Assembly (NCBI GenBank): GCA_051294375.1
Contig: CM119269.1
Span: forward strand, 19,815,936-19,879,935
Length of the DNA stretch: 64,000 bases
Direction of reading: 5' to 3'
Source of the DNA: Paraspadella gotoi
Taxonomy: Eukaryota > Chaetognatha
Positions 12,211 to 24,125 of this stretch are shown here, piece after piece. A program made the position numbers and the translations under genes. The notes beneath the pieces are model-generated. The model saw only the letters and a list, made by a program, of their open reading frames with translations. It was not told the origin of the DNA and searched no databases. Each line of letters begins with the position of its first letter. Position 1 is the stretch's first letter.

Positions 12211-12524
12211 AAAAGAGAAAAAAGAAGAAAAAAAAAAGAAAAATCAACTGAAAGAAAGAAAGACGAGTCAAAAAATGGCGAGACGCCCATCGGCCCGGAT
12301 GCGGGAAGCCGCAGTCGTTAAGCAAAAACAGAATCGAGGGATTTAGAGAGGAAGGGATAGAGAGGAAAGGATGAAGATAAGTTTTGGTCAGACGAGGTCT
12401 AAGCCTCTTATCTGTCCTTTCATAGACGAGTCTTCGACCTTTGCCTCGAGGAATCCATTTATATTTTTTTTCCACTAAAATACTTCTTACTTTTCCATTC
12501 TCTCTCTCTTCTCTCTCTCTCTCT

Positions 12525-12582
<58 letters not shown>

Positions 12583-12927
12583 TTCTCTCTCTCTCTCTCT
12601 CTCTTTCTTTCTCTCTGTCACTCTTTCACTCTCTCCCCTCACCCTTACTGTAAATTATATTTCTTTCTTTTTCTTTTTTTCCTCCCAGTTGCTCTCTCCG
12701 TTCTCCTTTCCGAACTTACTTTCCTCTTTATTAGTTTCTCTTTTCCTTTTTTTTTACCTTTTTCCCTTTTTACGGATCCAAAGGCTTTGAGGAGACACGA
12801 ACGGAATAAGGAAGGCGTGTCACGAAACGGGAACCGAATGAAGAGAAGAAGTAATAAAAACGAGTTATCAACTATGGAACTGGAAAATGAAAGAAAAACA
12901 AAAACCTATTCTGAGGGAAGGAGGAGA

Positions 12928-13002
<75 letters not shown>

Positions 13003-13126
13003 CTTTCAATAGATTAACAGGGTTCAAGTTAAGTTCAGAAATCGATAGACCCAAAATTTACTAAAAACCCAATTTTTGGTAGAAAAATCTCCGATGGAAG
13101 CGATTGGGGTCAGAAAATTTTGAAAC

Positions 13127-13225
13127 AAGTTTGAGAAAACTATGCCGATCTCCTCACGATGATTGAAAGCAGCCGATCGGATGATCAATTAATTGATTAA
13201 TTAATTATAAAATTAATTAAATAAT
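13127..13225. mobile_element. Half copy of the AAGTTTGAG MITE
   Basis: AAGTTTGAGAAAACTATGCC, then GATCT…GCAGCCGATC and a run of AATTAATT units, matching one end plus the centre of the 19284 element. This is an independent locus, so the family is dispersed. Confidence 0.4.
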
Positions 13226-13672
13226 TAATAGAGCTGGAATATGTTGTAAGCTTAATTAAAGTTTAAAAAACTAGGTTATGTATTAAGGATAAGGGTTAGG
13301 TTAAGGTTAATTGTTAGTTTAGGCGTTTGGTTAAAGGTTAGGTTTAAGGGTTAAGGATTACAAAAAATAGGGATAGGGATTAGATTAGGTTCATGTTTGC
13401 ATATTTGGAAGAGAACGATGTGTCGGGATTAGGAACGGAAATGGGGTGCTTTTGGAATATAGTGCCGACCGACCAGCGACAGACCAAGTAACGCAATGAA
13501 TTTTCGAAATAAATCGCGTCGTTAATTCTCATTCGTGAAATTAAACGTTTTACACTTTATCGTTATTTACACGATTACGTCCAAATTGTTTATGACCAGT
13601 CTTAAAAAAAGATTTTGCCAAGTTTCTGTCTATGACTTTGTATTTTGACTTTCTTTTTGCTATTTAAAATAG

Positions 13673-13800
13673 TTTAGAGATGAAACGAAAAATTCGTTGT
13701 AATAGCAATTTTTTATTTTTATTAATGTACATGTTTCGACTCTTAGTATTACGAGTCTTCATCAGCAAATGAATTCAATAGACCAAAAATTTTTTAAACA
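13673..13800. mobile_element. Half copy of the hammerhead-like foldback family
   Basis: A single arm: TTTAGAGATGAAAC…TTTTTATTAATGTACATGTTTCGACTCTTAG…GAGTCTTCATCAGC. On the minus strand it gives CTGATGA, A, GACTC, a 10-base loop, GAGTC, GAAAC, ATGTA, with a perfect 5-bp stem II. No opposite arm follows. Confidence 0.5.
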
Positions 13801-13807
13801 TTAGTTT

Positions 13808-13840
<33 letters not shown>

Positions 13841-13932
13841 TTTCCAACAAAGAATTGAGCAAGGATAGTGGTCAGATGTGAGGACAGGTGAAAGTAGGGA
13901 AAGAGAGAGCAAATGATTTTTGAAATTGGTGA

Positions 13933-13965
<33 letters not shown>

Positions 13966-13986
13966 CACAGGGATCAATACATTAGG

Positions 13987-14065
13987 CAATGTACAACAGT
14001 GAAAAATTTTAGAAAAAACTAAATATTTAACAATTTTTTCTAAAATTTTTCACTGTTGTACATTG
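13987..14065. repeat. Near-perfect hairpin of about 33-bp arms
   Basis: CAATGTACAACAGTGAAAAA… and its inverse ending TTTTTCACTGTTGTACATTG, with a short AT loop. It is probably a tiny foldback insertion. Confidence 0.55.
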
Positions 14066-14099
14066 TCTATGACTTAAAAAAAAATGCCAGGGGCCTAGT

Positions 14100-15370
14100 G
14101 TAAATCTTAGGTACCATAATGATAATATTTACTCCTGATTTTCATTGGTATACTTAATACTTATCCAATTTACCGTGTCCGCGATTGACCCCTAATTGTT
14201 GAATTTTATGGAATTATCTTTCTATTTTTAGTGCTATTAGTGCTCTTAGCCTTGCTCGATGCTCATTTATCGTTTGAATGTCAAAGTGTTTCTTTTATCG
14301 TTTTATCGTTTTATCTTTTTAACGTTTTCACTGTCAAATTGTTTCTTTTATTTCAAAAAAAAAAAAAAAAGTCCAAATGGGGTCGATCGATGCCGGTTTA
14401 AAAAAAAACGTAGGGTCGGCTAGTTTTATACTTGGCGTGTTAATTCGTCCGTTTATACAAAACCCCACGGAGCGATTAACGTTGGCGGGGGAAAGGATTT
14501 TCTCCGGTGATTAATCACTCTATTATTTCCTTCGTAACTGAGACTCGCGATTAGAACCGGAGCCAAAAAACCGAACGAGATCGTTAATGAGAATGCGGAG
14601 AATGGAATCGACGGCGTTGGTGGGGAATCGTTAGCGAGGGTGGGATCGTTAGTCGTTAGCTGTATGGAAATGTAAGTACTTTAGGTCCTGAGTTAATTAT
14701 TAGTGGAAAGCAGAGTATAAAGGGTGTAAAAATACGTTGGAGATAAAAAAAAACGTTTAAAAGATAATATCTGGATGAAAAAAAGCTCTAACTCCGAGAG
14801 AATAAAGGGAACATTGAATGGAATCAAAGGCAAAGAATAAAATGACCGACTTGTGATTAAGATGGTGGCGGGTCATCGGTCATCTTTGCCAACTCGTGGA
14901 AATCACGAAGTCGGGGCGCAAAGAAATGTAACAGATGTGGCGACGTGAATATACCGCCACACAGATATCCAAATATCCAAAATCGAATATCAAAATGATA
15001 ATAATCGGATGTACCCCGAGTCCGTTCTCGAGTAACAAAATAGTTTTACTATACTTTTAATACCTAATAAAGATAATTAATAAGTATATCATTACTTAAA
15101 TGCTATGTAGAAGTTTCATTTCATGTTTTATTCATTTACTATTCTAAAAAATTAAATTGGGTGATTGTAAAATAGGTTTCTTTACATAAATATATATTAA
15201 ATTAATATTAATATTATTATTATAAACGTCTAATACTTTGCTACAAGATGGGAGGAAGAAATTTTAAAATATTCCAATTAAAATGGTAAGCTTTTTGTGT
15301 GTGTCACTCGCGAACGGACAAGGGGTACGTATAAGTTACGTAAGCACTCTCGATTGTTGTTTCTCTGATT
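14100..15370. other. Non-coding DNA, nothing recognised
   Basis: Mixed-composition DNA with a poly-A stretch near 14357 and no convincing exon. It could be an intron or the upstream region of the 15.4 kb exon candidate. Confidence 0.4.
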
Positions 15371-15378
15371 ATTCAGCA

Positions 15379-15528
15379 CGTCCGGGGCCAAACGCTTCAT
15401 GGGAAAATGATTTCAGGATTTTTATGGCGGATGTTCCATCGGCTTTGAGAGAACATCCCGTTTCTATGGTGACGAAGCAATATGATCGTAAAAGCCGGAA
15501 TTTTACATCACAGTGGATTAAAAATTAA
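15379..15528 (+). CDS. Possible terminal exon of an unidentified plus-strand gene
   Basis: After a plausible acceptor (GATTATTCAG) a 150-base frame reads R-P-G-P-N-A-S-W-E-N-D-F-R-I-F-M-A-D-V-P, then A-L-R-E-H-P, ending S-Q-W-I-K-N and TAA at 15526-15528. An AATAAA lies just after the stop at about 15539. Base composition is richer in GC than the AT-rich flanks and the peptide is not low-complexity. No matching upstream exon was recognised and no family is suggested. Confidence 0.3.
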   Translation, partial: RPGPNASWENDFRIFMADVPSALREHPVSMVTKQYDRKSRNFTSQWIKN

Positions 15529-16070
15529 TGTATAACAATAAAATCATAATATATTTTTTTTTTAAAAACTTGTTTATAAAAATGTCTATATTCCAGATTT
15601 TAAAGTTTTACACATCCAATTCATACACTTTTGCGTCGGCCGAATTATTGACATTCTTCCAGTAGAGATATTCTTCTCTATATTTCTTAATTTAATACGA
15701 AAAATGGTCTTTCTCTTTTCTATGAAGGAAGATCATACATAGCAGCTTTATTTTTTTAATTGTTTTCTCTCCTTCTTGAAGCAAACTTTTTGGATATAAT
15801 TATCATAATAATTAAAGAAAATCGGTTGTGGGGACGTCACCTTGGGGGTCCTTGTTGAACGCTTGCCGGACACCAGGGAATATGTAAATGGCATAAATCC
15901 TTTATTCAATTTTTTGTCTCACGACAAATTTTCTCATTAATTTTTATCTTGTTGTTTGATTGTTGTTGTTTTTACATCACCCGACGGGATAAAATATAAG
16001 ACTACGAAAAAAAAATCCGTTCTGTTGCAACATAACTGGCGATGCGTCTGGAGAGATGATGGAGGATGGG

Positions 16071-16107
<37 letters not shown>

Positions 16108-16269
16108 GAGAAGAGAGAGAGAGAGAGAGAGAGAGAAGAGGAGTGAGGTGCCGCATCAGTGCCACATACAGAGAGAGCGCGGAAGACAGGGAAAGAGAGG
16201 GAGAAGAGAGAGAGAGAAATGTGTCCGGGCTTCGGTTTACATTAGAAAGAAGAAAGAGAGAGAGAGAGA

Positions 16270-16307
<38 letters not shown>

Positions 16308-16638
16308 AGAGAGAGGGAGAGAGACGCTCTAGGCAGCCGCTCTGGGATGGCCGGAAAGCACGAAAATTCTTTGGGGAAAGAGAGAGAGGGATAAGAAGGA
16401 AAGGAAAGGAAGTTCGGGAAGAGGGAGAGGAAAATGGAGAAGGAAATAAGGGGGAAGGAGCCACGCCCGTAGGACAGGTAAGAGAAGAATGTAGTAGGAT
16501 ATAATAAGAAGGAGGGAACGAGAAATATAGAGGTGAGGAGGTATTAAGAAAAACAGAGAAGAAATGTAAGGAAAAGGCAGAACTAGGAAGAGAAATGATG
16601 AATTGGGGAAGTTAGGAAAACAAGGACAAGTTTTTAAA

Positions 16639-16672
<34 letters not shown>

Positions 16673-17409
16673 GCATGCTTTTCGCTCAGACGTGAAGTCC
16701 TTTCTGACTCGGTGAAACGACTGTCAAAGTCAACAGAATTCGATGACTTTATAAGTTTATTTGTTATAAACTTAAAGTCGATTAACTAAAGTTACAAACA
16801 ACGCGGCTAAAAAACTCAAACCCAACAACATGATAAGACCCATGGCGGCAATGCTTTCTGCATTCAACATCCGGGAAATTTTAAAAAATATTTTAAGGAT
16901 CTTTAATCAATTCTTTTATGTTTTCTTGCTCGAAAATTTTTTCCTTGTTCCGCGTGTGACAATTTTTTTGATCTCAACCGGCGGATTAAAGTCACGTATC
17001 TGGAAAGTCACGAGAGCTGAGAGTCATCGATACATTTAATCAATTTTTTTTTTGTTCTTGTTTCTTTTATTCTCACAATACCATATTATATATCACATAT
17101 CATATAATCATATTACCTGCTTCTATTCCCTCATTTACGTGTTATCCATGCAAAAATACTGCCCAACGGCTTCAATTAAATCCGTTCATTAACAACGAGG
17201 ATAGAAAGGCTTCAACACCTTTGCAAATTCCTGTTTTCCCCGAATGCTTAAAATCTCACCCCTTTCCTTTCTCCCTATCTTTCAGTCCTTCAGCCCCGCC
17301 TTACCCCCCTTTTTCTCCCCTAGCCCTTTAACCCCTTTCTCGTCTCCCAGAAATGTCAACGGTGAAAAAGGTTTCTCGCCCGGTTGATCTCGAAACCGAG
17401 GAAAGGTGG

Positions 17410-18480
17410 ATAGTATATAGTCGGTTATATGGGCTGAAAGTAGTTCCAGGCTTCCTGCAAAGGCGCCGGGCGCGGTTGTGGTCGTTTGTCGTTTCGAAAT
17501 CGAGGCTGCTCTGTCTCTCTCCTCTCTCTCTCTCTCTGTCTTCTATCTACTCGCGGATCTGCGCTCGTCGTCTGTCCTCCCGTCTCCCTCACATCTCGTT
17601 CTTTCTCGTCCGTCTCGTCCTCCGCACTCCCTTCTCCCTCGCATCCTCCCGCTTCCTCTCCCGCGATGACCATACCCTCGCTGCACGCTGCCTTCCTCTC
17701 GCGTCCACTCAGCGCCTGTTCAGTCCGCCGTTCACCGCTGTCCTCTCCTCGCTCTTCCTCTCGTCCTTCCGTCTGGCTGCTTCCCTGAGATGGCTGGCTC
17801 ACAGACACTCCATCCGGTTCTCGTTATCATCCCTTCTCGAGAGGCGACTTGTCGTCTCTGTCTCTCTAGTCCTCTCTTCTCCGTCTCTAGTCCGCTCCTC
17901 ATCCTCCCTCTTCCAGTGCGCCTTCGAGTTTTCGTCTCCTTCTGCTCGCTTGCCGTCGTGACTCTCTTCCCGAGTCTCCGCTCATGTTCTCTCTCCATGT
18001 CGAGATCCGAGTCTCCCTCCTCTCTTCTCCTCTCTCGTCCTCTCTCGTCTCTCTTCTTAATTGTTCGCTGACTTTGGTCCTTATCTTGTTTGTTCCATTT
18101 TCCTACTGGCCAAAGTCTCGAAAACCCGGAAAGGTTCGTCTGATGTCTGCAGATGCACGCCCCGTCACGCGTAAAGCCACGGTTTTCTGTCGTGCGCGGC
18201 CGCAGAGACGGGGAACGGAGCCCGGTGGCGACGAGTGCGTCGATAGCCTGCTGGGCGCCTTTACGGAAAAGTAGAGTCCTGGCCTTCTTCAAACGCAGCG
18301 GGCCGGGCGGCGCGGCGGCGGCCGGGAGGAAGAGGAAGATGAGGAGGAAAAAGATGGAAACCAGGATTCCAGAAAAGAAACGCGCGGGTGCGTTGAACGA
18401 GGGAAACGGAGAGAAGGAAGGACGAATGACGATCGACGAGAGGCAACAGCTTCGAAGAAGCCCAGAATGATGAGAGCAAG
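17410..18480. other. GC-rich block with CT-rich strand bias, not identified
   Basis: GC-rich relative to flanks, opening with the purine/pyrimidine-biased C/T tract and closing with a (GCGGCG)-type run at 18300. A minus-strand frame crossing it has a hydrophobic, signal-like segment (I-F-F-L-L-I-F-L-F-L-P-A-A-A-A), but no start, splice sites or family. It may be a promoter/first-exon region. Positions 17417-18101 are identical to 24845-25529. Confidence 0.3.
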
Positions 18481-18501
18481 AGAGGAAGAGAGAAGGAGAG
18501 A

Positions 18502-18555
<54 letters not shown>

Positions 18556-18638
18556 AGAGAAGAGAGAGAAAAGGGGAGCGAACGGATGATTAGGGTAAAA
18601 CCAGCGCCGTCCAGTTAACGCGCATCAGAGAGCGAAAT

Positions 18639-18686
<48 letters not shown>

Positions 18687-19283
18687 AGAGAGAGAGAGAG
18701 AAGAGAGAGAGAAGAGACAGAGACAGACTTAAACAATTATTAGTGTTATAAAGGCGTGGGTCCCATTATGATCACAACAAAAGCTAGAATTTGAAAAAAA
18801 ATTTTAGGTAATAATTAGGCGCTATTAAATTTAACGCTTCTTTACAATTTTTTCAATGTTATCGAGCCTTTTCGGCGAAATTAATAGTTATCCTCAAACT
18901 TTCCTTTTATTTACACTCGGTTCGCGATCGCTTTTTTGCTTTCATTTTTCTTTACCTTTGCGAACGGTTAAAATCAGAGTAAAAATCGCCGTCGGAGCCT
19001 AAAATGTTAGTCGCTAATTAACTTTTGCGTGAGCCTGTTTTTTGCGAAACTGAACCCTCCAAAGTTACATCGTAGTGAAAAGTACAGAAAGTATAGATAA
19101 AATCGAAATTGTAGCTCCATGAGTGTATGTATGTAAATGTTAAAAAAAATCTTACTGTTACATTTAAAAGCAGTACGGAAGAAACCTGGTTTCACTATTT
19201 GATTATGCTTATAATATATATAGTAAAATGTAAGTGCAAGCTAGAATTAATTATCTAATCAGCGAGTTTAATATTTATATAAC

Positions 19284-19460
19284 AAGTTTGAGCAAACAAT
19301 GCCGGATCTGTTCATGTAATTAGCCGTAAGGCAGCTGAATCAGATAATCAATTATAACAATACTTTAAAATTAATCAATAAATTAAATTATTTCATCAAT
19401 CTGATCAGCAGCTTCAGCTTAATAATCATGAGCAGATCCGGTATTTGTTTGCTCAAACTT
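19284..19460. mobile_element. Small MITE with AAGTTTGAGCAAACA ends
   Basis: A 177-base inverted-repeat element: AAGTTTGAGCAAACAATGCC…GGATCTG…CATG…GCAGCTGA on the left and the inverse on the right, around an AATTAATT-rich centre. Confidence 0.6.
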
Positions 19461-19559
19461 ATTTCATTTTTTCTTCTTTTTTCCATCGATAAGTAAGAAT
19501 TATGATTTAACGAATTATTAAAAACCAAAAATTTATGTCTTCGGGATCTCGCCTCAAAG

Positions 19560-20035
19560 AGATAATTTAATGTACAGGAAACCACATTGAGAAGGGTGAA
19601 TACAACTGGAAAATACTTAGGTTTTAATCTGAAATCGAGTAAAAATCCTTTTCCAGACCTAATGTTGTCAATATTTATCATACACGCTTAAAAAACCCCA
19701 AAGGACGCTTTTCTTTGGACATCTTTTATATTGTAATTGGTGTATCCTTTTTAACTGACAGATGTGGAGTAAAGGATCAAGTGTTAAATGTAGCATTAAA
19801 AATTGATGGTTTTAAGGAAAATTTTTTTGGGATTGGGCAGATTGGCAGAATATTCAAACTCTGAATGGGGAAATCTTTTAAGATTAGCCCTGACTTATAT
19901 ACAGTTATACATATTCTACTATAAAAGACAATCAAAAGTTTTAACGAAAAATTATCCATACAAATATGTCCCATATTTGAAAAAAAAACTTTTTTGTGGA
20001 TTTATTTCTCCTGTATTGGTTTACTGTAATTAAAA
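19560..20035 (+). mobile_element. Decayed retroelement fragment, possibly the end of a Penelope-like reverse transcriptase
   Basis: Frame-hopping translation gives T-G-K-Y-L-G-F-N-L-K-S-S, L-T-D-R-C-G-V-K-D-Q, A-L-K-I-D-G-F-K-E-N, then K-Y-V-P-Y-L-K-K-K-L-F-C. These blocks and their order resemble the thumb and C-terminal part of Penelope-like reverse transcriptases. The match is weak and many stops interrupt it. An error-rich copy lies at about 26935-27350 in the direct duplicate. Confidence 0.3.
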
Positions 20036-20049
20036 TTGTGGTATTTTGT

Positions 20050-23000
20050 TATGTCTGTATCATTAATTTAATATGGATAAAAACACTTCATTTTTATTTT
20101 TTTTTTTTTGTCCATTTGGTTGCCTTTTTTTAATTAACTATGATATTTATATTTTTTTTTTATATTTTCTTTCATTTTTCGTTCTTCAGTTAGTTTTGTG
20201 GTCATTCGTGTGATGTGCTCGTAGTTGTAGTATTTGTCGTGTGGATTTTTATAGGCGGCTTATGGTATTTATAGTAGTGGTAGTGTGGTGGTAATTGTGG
20301 TTAAACTGGTTTTGGTGATTGTTTAAAGTTTTAATTTAATTTAATTTAGCTTTATATTTCCTTACTGTACTAAAGGAAAACTAAATAGTAAAATATATTT
20401 TTTTTCTTTTTCCATTAAATTTTTTCTACTTGGATCATTCATATAAATAATTGGGCGTTCCAAAGCTACAGGGGACGGAACAGACGGACAGACCGAAAAA
20501 ATGTTTTTCAAATTAGATTTCTAGGTGATTTTAAGGCAAGATTGTTGCTGGGGACCAAAACGGACTGAACAAGAGACTTATAGAATAAAGCGTTAAGCAG
20601 ATCTGGCTAAAAACAGAAAAAACCGAAACAAAAAAGAAACCCAAACTGGTTTCGGAGCTTTCGTTCGTCCAAAAATTAAGGTCTTTTTTGTTTAAAAGAG
20701 CTCACTTGGTTTTCTTTCATTGCCATTACAGATGGCGAAGCTTCATATATTCGCATACTAGTGACAAAAATACAGAGAATATTTTAAAGCACTTTTATTC
20801 CCCTCTCAAAAATAGATATATTTTGACCAACTTAAATGGAAAAAATTTTAAAATGATCTATTAAACATATATTACCCATACTTTTTTATAAAAAAATATT
20901 TTTGGATAATCATTAACTGTATTCCAGCTCGCCGTTCTCAATAATTCTTGACGGATGTTACGCATCTCCGCATCAAAATCCACTTATCGTTTTATCTTGC
21001 AAAAAATAAAAATAACAAAAAACACCTTATCCGATTAAACTTGTTCACACATTTTGCAAAACCCTCACCCATTCTCCGGACCTATTTAAAAAAAAACTTA
21101 CTCCAATCTATCCAATTATTTTGTTTTGGCATTTTCCATCATTCGCAAGAAATTAAAAAAAAAAACTCGTTATTGTAGAATTCAAATTTATTTTTCAACA
21201 GAAACCAAAATACTGGTAAGTAATGTTTTTACAAAAAAAAACCATTTTACAACCATAGAGATACATACAAAATATATATACAATGTTTGTTTTGGCGAAG
21301 ACCAGGTATTAAAAAAAGTTTTAGTTCCTGTTACAAACCAATTTTTTTTAACTAGTCACTTGATTTACTGTCGGCGACACAACTCCTAAAGCTTGATGCC
21401 AAGTTGATAGGTTCTGTGGGGAAACGTCGGTTATTTGTTTTATTTGATTCGTTCGTAGGCTGAATTTTCAGTTAATAACGGAAGATAAGGGAAAAAATAC
21501 ATTAACTAAATTTTATATATAAAATAAAATAAACGGTTATTTTGAAAAAAAAATAACAAATGAAATAAAAAAGAAGAGAATTGATCTATTTGATTGACTT
21601 GACACAGATGAACAGTGCCTGCGATGATTCTGCAAAATTTGTAAGATATTGGTATCGTTAAAGAAAAATAACAATTTAAAAAGAAGCAGACAAGTCAATT
21701 AAAGTCCGCCGCATCGCCAAGTTTGACTAAGAAATTTTTTTTTCCCGTTCTGATCTTTTAATATTTATTGCAAGGATTTCCATACGTTCGACATCGAAAA
21801 AATAAATTTTCAAAAAAGTTCTTCCTTGAATAAAAGTATTGAGTCCAGAATTGTATGGCTTGGGCTTCCACATAGTTTTGGCCCGCTGTACAAGGAAAAA
21901 CTTTTATCAAGAACAGTTTAAAATCGATTTTTTTTTTTCAAAAAGACTGGATTATTAAGGCGTAGTAACAAATTTTTCAAAATTTAACTTTAATTAAAAT
22001 TCCTAAAAGTGAAGGAACGAACACTTTATACTAATAAAAATTAATGTAATTAAAAAAAATTTATAATAAATTTGAACAAGTTTACGCCAGTAGGCCATAT
22101 TTTACTAGTAACTACAATAAATGTTAAAATTTTAAAAACAGTTTTTCTAAAAGATTTTTTTTACAGATTTGGATTCGTCCATAAAAAGTTGATAAAAAAG
22201 AAATATAACTCTTTTTGAAAATTCTTCATTAAGTGGGTTCAAAGAATTAGAAAAGCTATATTTAAAAGCTGAAAATTAACTTTTATATATTAATAATAAT
22301 TTGTTTTAATTTTAACCCACTAAATAAAGAATTTTTACAAAATGATTTATATTTTCCTTTTATCAACTAGTTTGACGAGGAATTCAAATCTGCATCAAAA
22401 TTTAAGAAAAGCCATATTTTTAAATTTTTCGATTTTATAAGGATAGTACTATAGTATAATAAATTAGTACTGCGAAAATTAAAGACATAAATTACATTTT
22501 TTTTACAAATTAATGTTCACTGATTGTTTCCATAATTGACCTTTTAGAAATTTTTCGTATTAACTTCACTACGCCTTACTGGTTTTATAAACCAGAAACA
22601 TAAAAGATTTTGTCAACCAAATGTTATTGCAGTAAATTTAATTATTAAAAAAAAAGTTTTTGTTGGGTATAAAAGTCGTAATATATCCGAACTCCCGCCA
22701 AGCTTTAACAGAAGCAAAACTACGTATGTTGTTTCTAAAATTCGATTTTAAATTAAGACCTCAACCGTAACATAGCCGCGTTTAGTTTTGGATTTTTTGT
22801 TCAAAGAGCGATTCGCAGTACAAAAATAGAATTCCATAGAATTGCTAAGAGTCAATTATCCTTTTTTAAAGGTCAATGATCTATCTCCGCATTACTTTTT
22901 GAGAATCATAGAAAATTGATAAACGCAAACATTTGGTTTTTTCATAGTCATAATTATGGAAATTATCTATTACCTTCCTAATTTTGTTTTTATTAGTTTC

Positions 23001-23160
23001 AATTTAATGGAACCAACAAAAATTAAAGTTTTGATGCAGAGATATAAATGCCATTTGAATTATTTTTTTAAACAAATAATTTAGGTGGCGATTTTTAGAT
23101 CATAAAAGACGAAAAGTAAAAAGTTGGCTCTTATTTTTCCTCAGAAATTTAAGAAAATCA
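20050..23160. other. AT-rich non-coding DNA (copy 1)
   Basis: Apart from the inverted repeat at 22.2 kb there is no gene. The same sequence recurs at about 27380-30330 with indels. It is probably the 3' flank of the minus-strand Ig receptor gene. Confidence 0.5.
22165..22391. repeat. AT-rich inverted repeat (about 227 bp)
   Basis: The arms begin AGATTTGGATTCGTCCATAA…AGTTGAT and end with the related ATCAACT…GACGAGGAATTCAAATCT. A similar repeat flanks both sides of the hAT-like element (about 35490-35673 and 38924-38960), so that element landed inside another member of this family. A duplicate occurs at about 29390-29610. Confidence 0.45.
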
Positions 23161-23251
23161 CATTAACACTGTCGTCAAATCGTGTTGGTGGTCTTTTCCT
23201 GTCATTGTCCACTCCCTTCCACATCCCTTCTATCCCTTAAACCGACCTCTC

Positions 23252-23721
23252 CGGGGAGAAGTGCCGTTCTTTTTCCGACCGGACCGCGAATCGTCGCTGT
23301 GAAGGCGTCGGTTGTTGTCCTCGGTCGGTGGGGGGCGCAAGGCGGCGGTTTCCACGTTAGGGGTTAGGCTCCTCAGGGACAGCCGGCGTCCCGCGTAAGC
23401 CCGTAATCGGGCGTGGGATTCCGGGGTGTCCGTAGCCTAATTGAGACTGTTGGGGGTGGGGCGTTGAGGACGGGATTGACGTGACCAATCAGCCGAACTC
23501 CGCCGGTTTTAGTCGAGATCATCCTCTCTCGTCGAATCCCGCCACGCTCGGCGTGGATCCAGCGCGCCGGCCGTCGACGCCGCCGTGGAAGCAGCGCCGG
23601 CCGCCCTTGTCTTTCTTTGCGCGCAAGAGTAGACCTTTTGCGCAAATGAACGCATGAGGATTGATGGGCGCAGAGGATGACGAGGATGACGGGCGATGAT
23701 GATTCCAGCGACGGGCGCCGA
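23252..23721 (-). pseudogene. Broken partial copy of the Ig receptor's terminal exon
   Basis: It aligns with 30415-30858 (cytoplasmic tail and part of the transmembrane region) but carries many single-base insertions, so no frame stays open. Recognisable blocks remain, such as H-V-N-P-V-L-N-A-P-P. The copy stops at a 25-N gap. The errors are nearly all extra bases beside short runs, while the other copy is open, so this looks like the unpolished end of a contig rather than a decayed gene. Confidence 0.6.
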
Positions 23722-23746
23722 NNNNNNNNNNNNNNNNNNNNNNNNN
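23722..23746. other. Assembly gap, 25 Ns
   Basis: Joins the end of duplication copy 1 to the start of copy 2. Confidence 0.95.
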
Positions 23747-23780
<34 letters not shown>

Positions 23781-23934
23781 TCTAGGCGCGCTGGAAGATG
23801 CGAAAGCACGAAAATCTTGGGAAAGAGGAGGAGGATAAGGAAGGAAAGGAGGAAGTGGAGGAAGAGGAGGAGGCCGAGGAAGAGGAAGAAGAGGATAATA
23901 ATAAGAGGGAACGAGAAATATAGGAGGTGAGGAG

Positions 23935-24125
23935 NNNNNNNNNNNNNNNNNNNNNNNNNNNNNNNNNNNNNNNNNNNNNNNNNNNNNNNNNNNNNNNNNN
24001 NNNNNNNNNNNNNNNNNNNNNNNNNNNNNNNNNNNNNNNNNNNNNNNNNNNNNNNNNNNNNNNNNNNNNNNNNNNNNNNNNNNNNNNNNNNNNNNNNNNN
24101 NNNNNNNNNNNNNNNNNNNNNNNNN
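23935..24125. other. Assembly gap, 191 Ns
   Basis: Replaces the A-rich and poly-A stretch seen at about 16520-16670 in copy 1. Confidence 0.95.

Larger units (their letters stand above)
8600..13100. other. AT-rich non-coding DNA with microsatellites
   Basis: Apart from the GC-rich island at 11.0 kb, a (CGT)n run at 9.0 kb, a poly-T run at 9.48 kb and the microsatellites listed, no gene or RNA was recognised. Confidence 0.5.
16290..23721. repeat. 7.4 kb direct duplication, copy 1
   Basis: Collinear with 23747-30858 from the GA tract and 'cgctctaggc' word to the Ig receptor tail exon. It ends exactly at the 25-N gap. The interior has no confident gene: a GC-rich CT-tract block (17.4-18.5 kb), GA microsatellites, a MITE, retroelement relics and AT-rich DNA. 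Confidence 0.8.

Noticed and set aside
16644-16670. Poly-A run as the tail of a processed retrocopy
   Set aside because: No coding remnant or target duplication was seen upstream; A-runs are common in this DNA.
17353-17961. A 202-codon plus-strand frame repeated at 24793-25389
   Set aside because: Ser/Leu/Arg-rich, open in several frames on both strands, no start context or splice support. The perfect repetition comes from the direct duplication, not protein conservation.
18261-18470. Minus-strand frame with a hydrophobic, signal-like segment before an Ala run
   Set aside because: No start codon, splice site or family match. The hydrophobic segment comes from a GAG/GAA-rich tract read in antisense, and the duplicate copy does not keep the frame.
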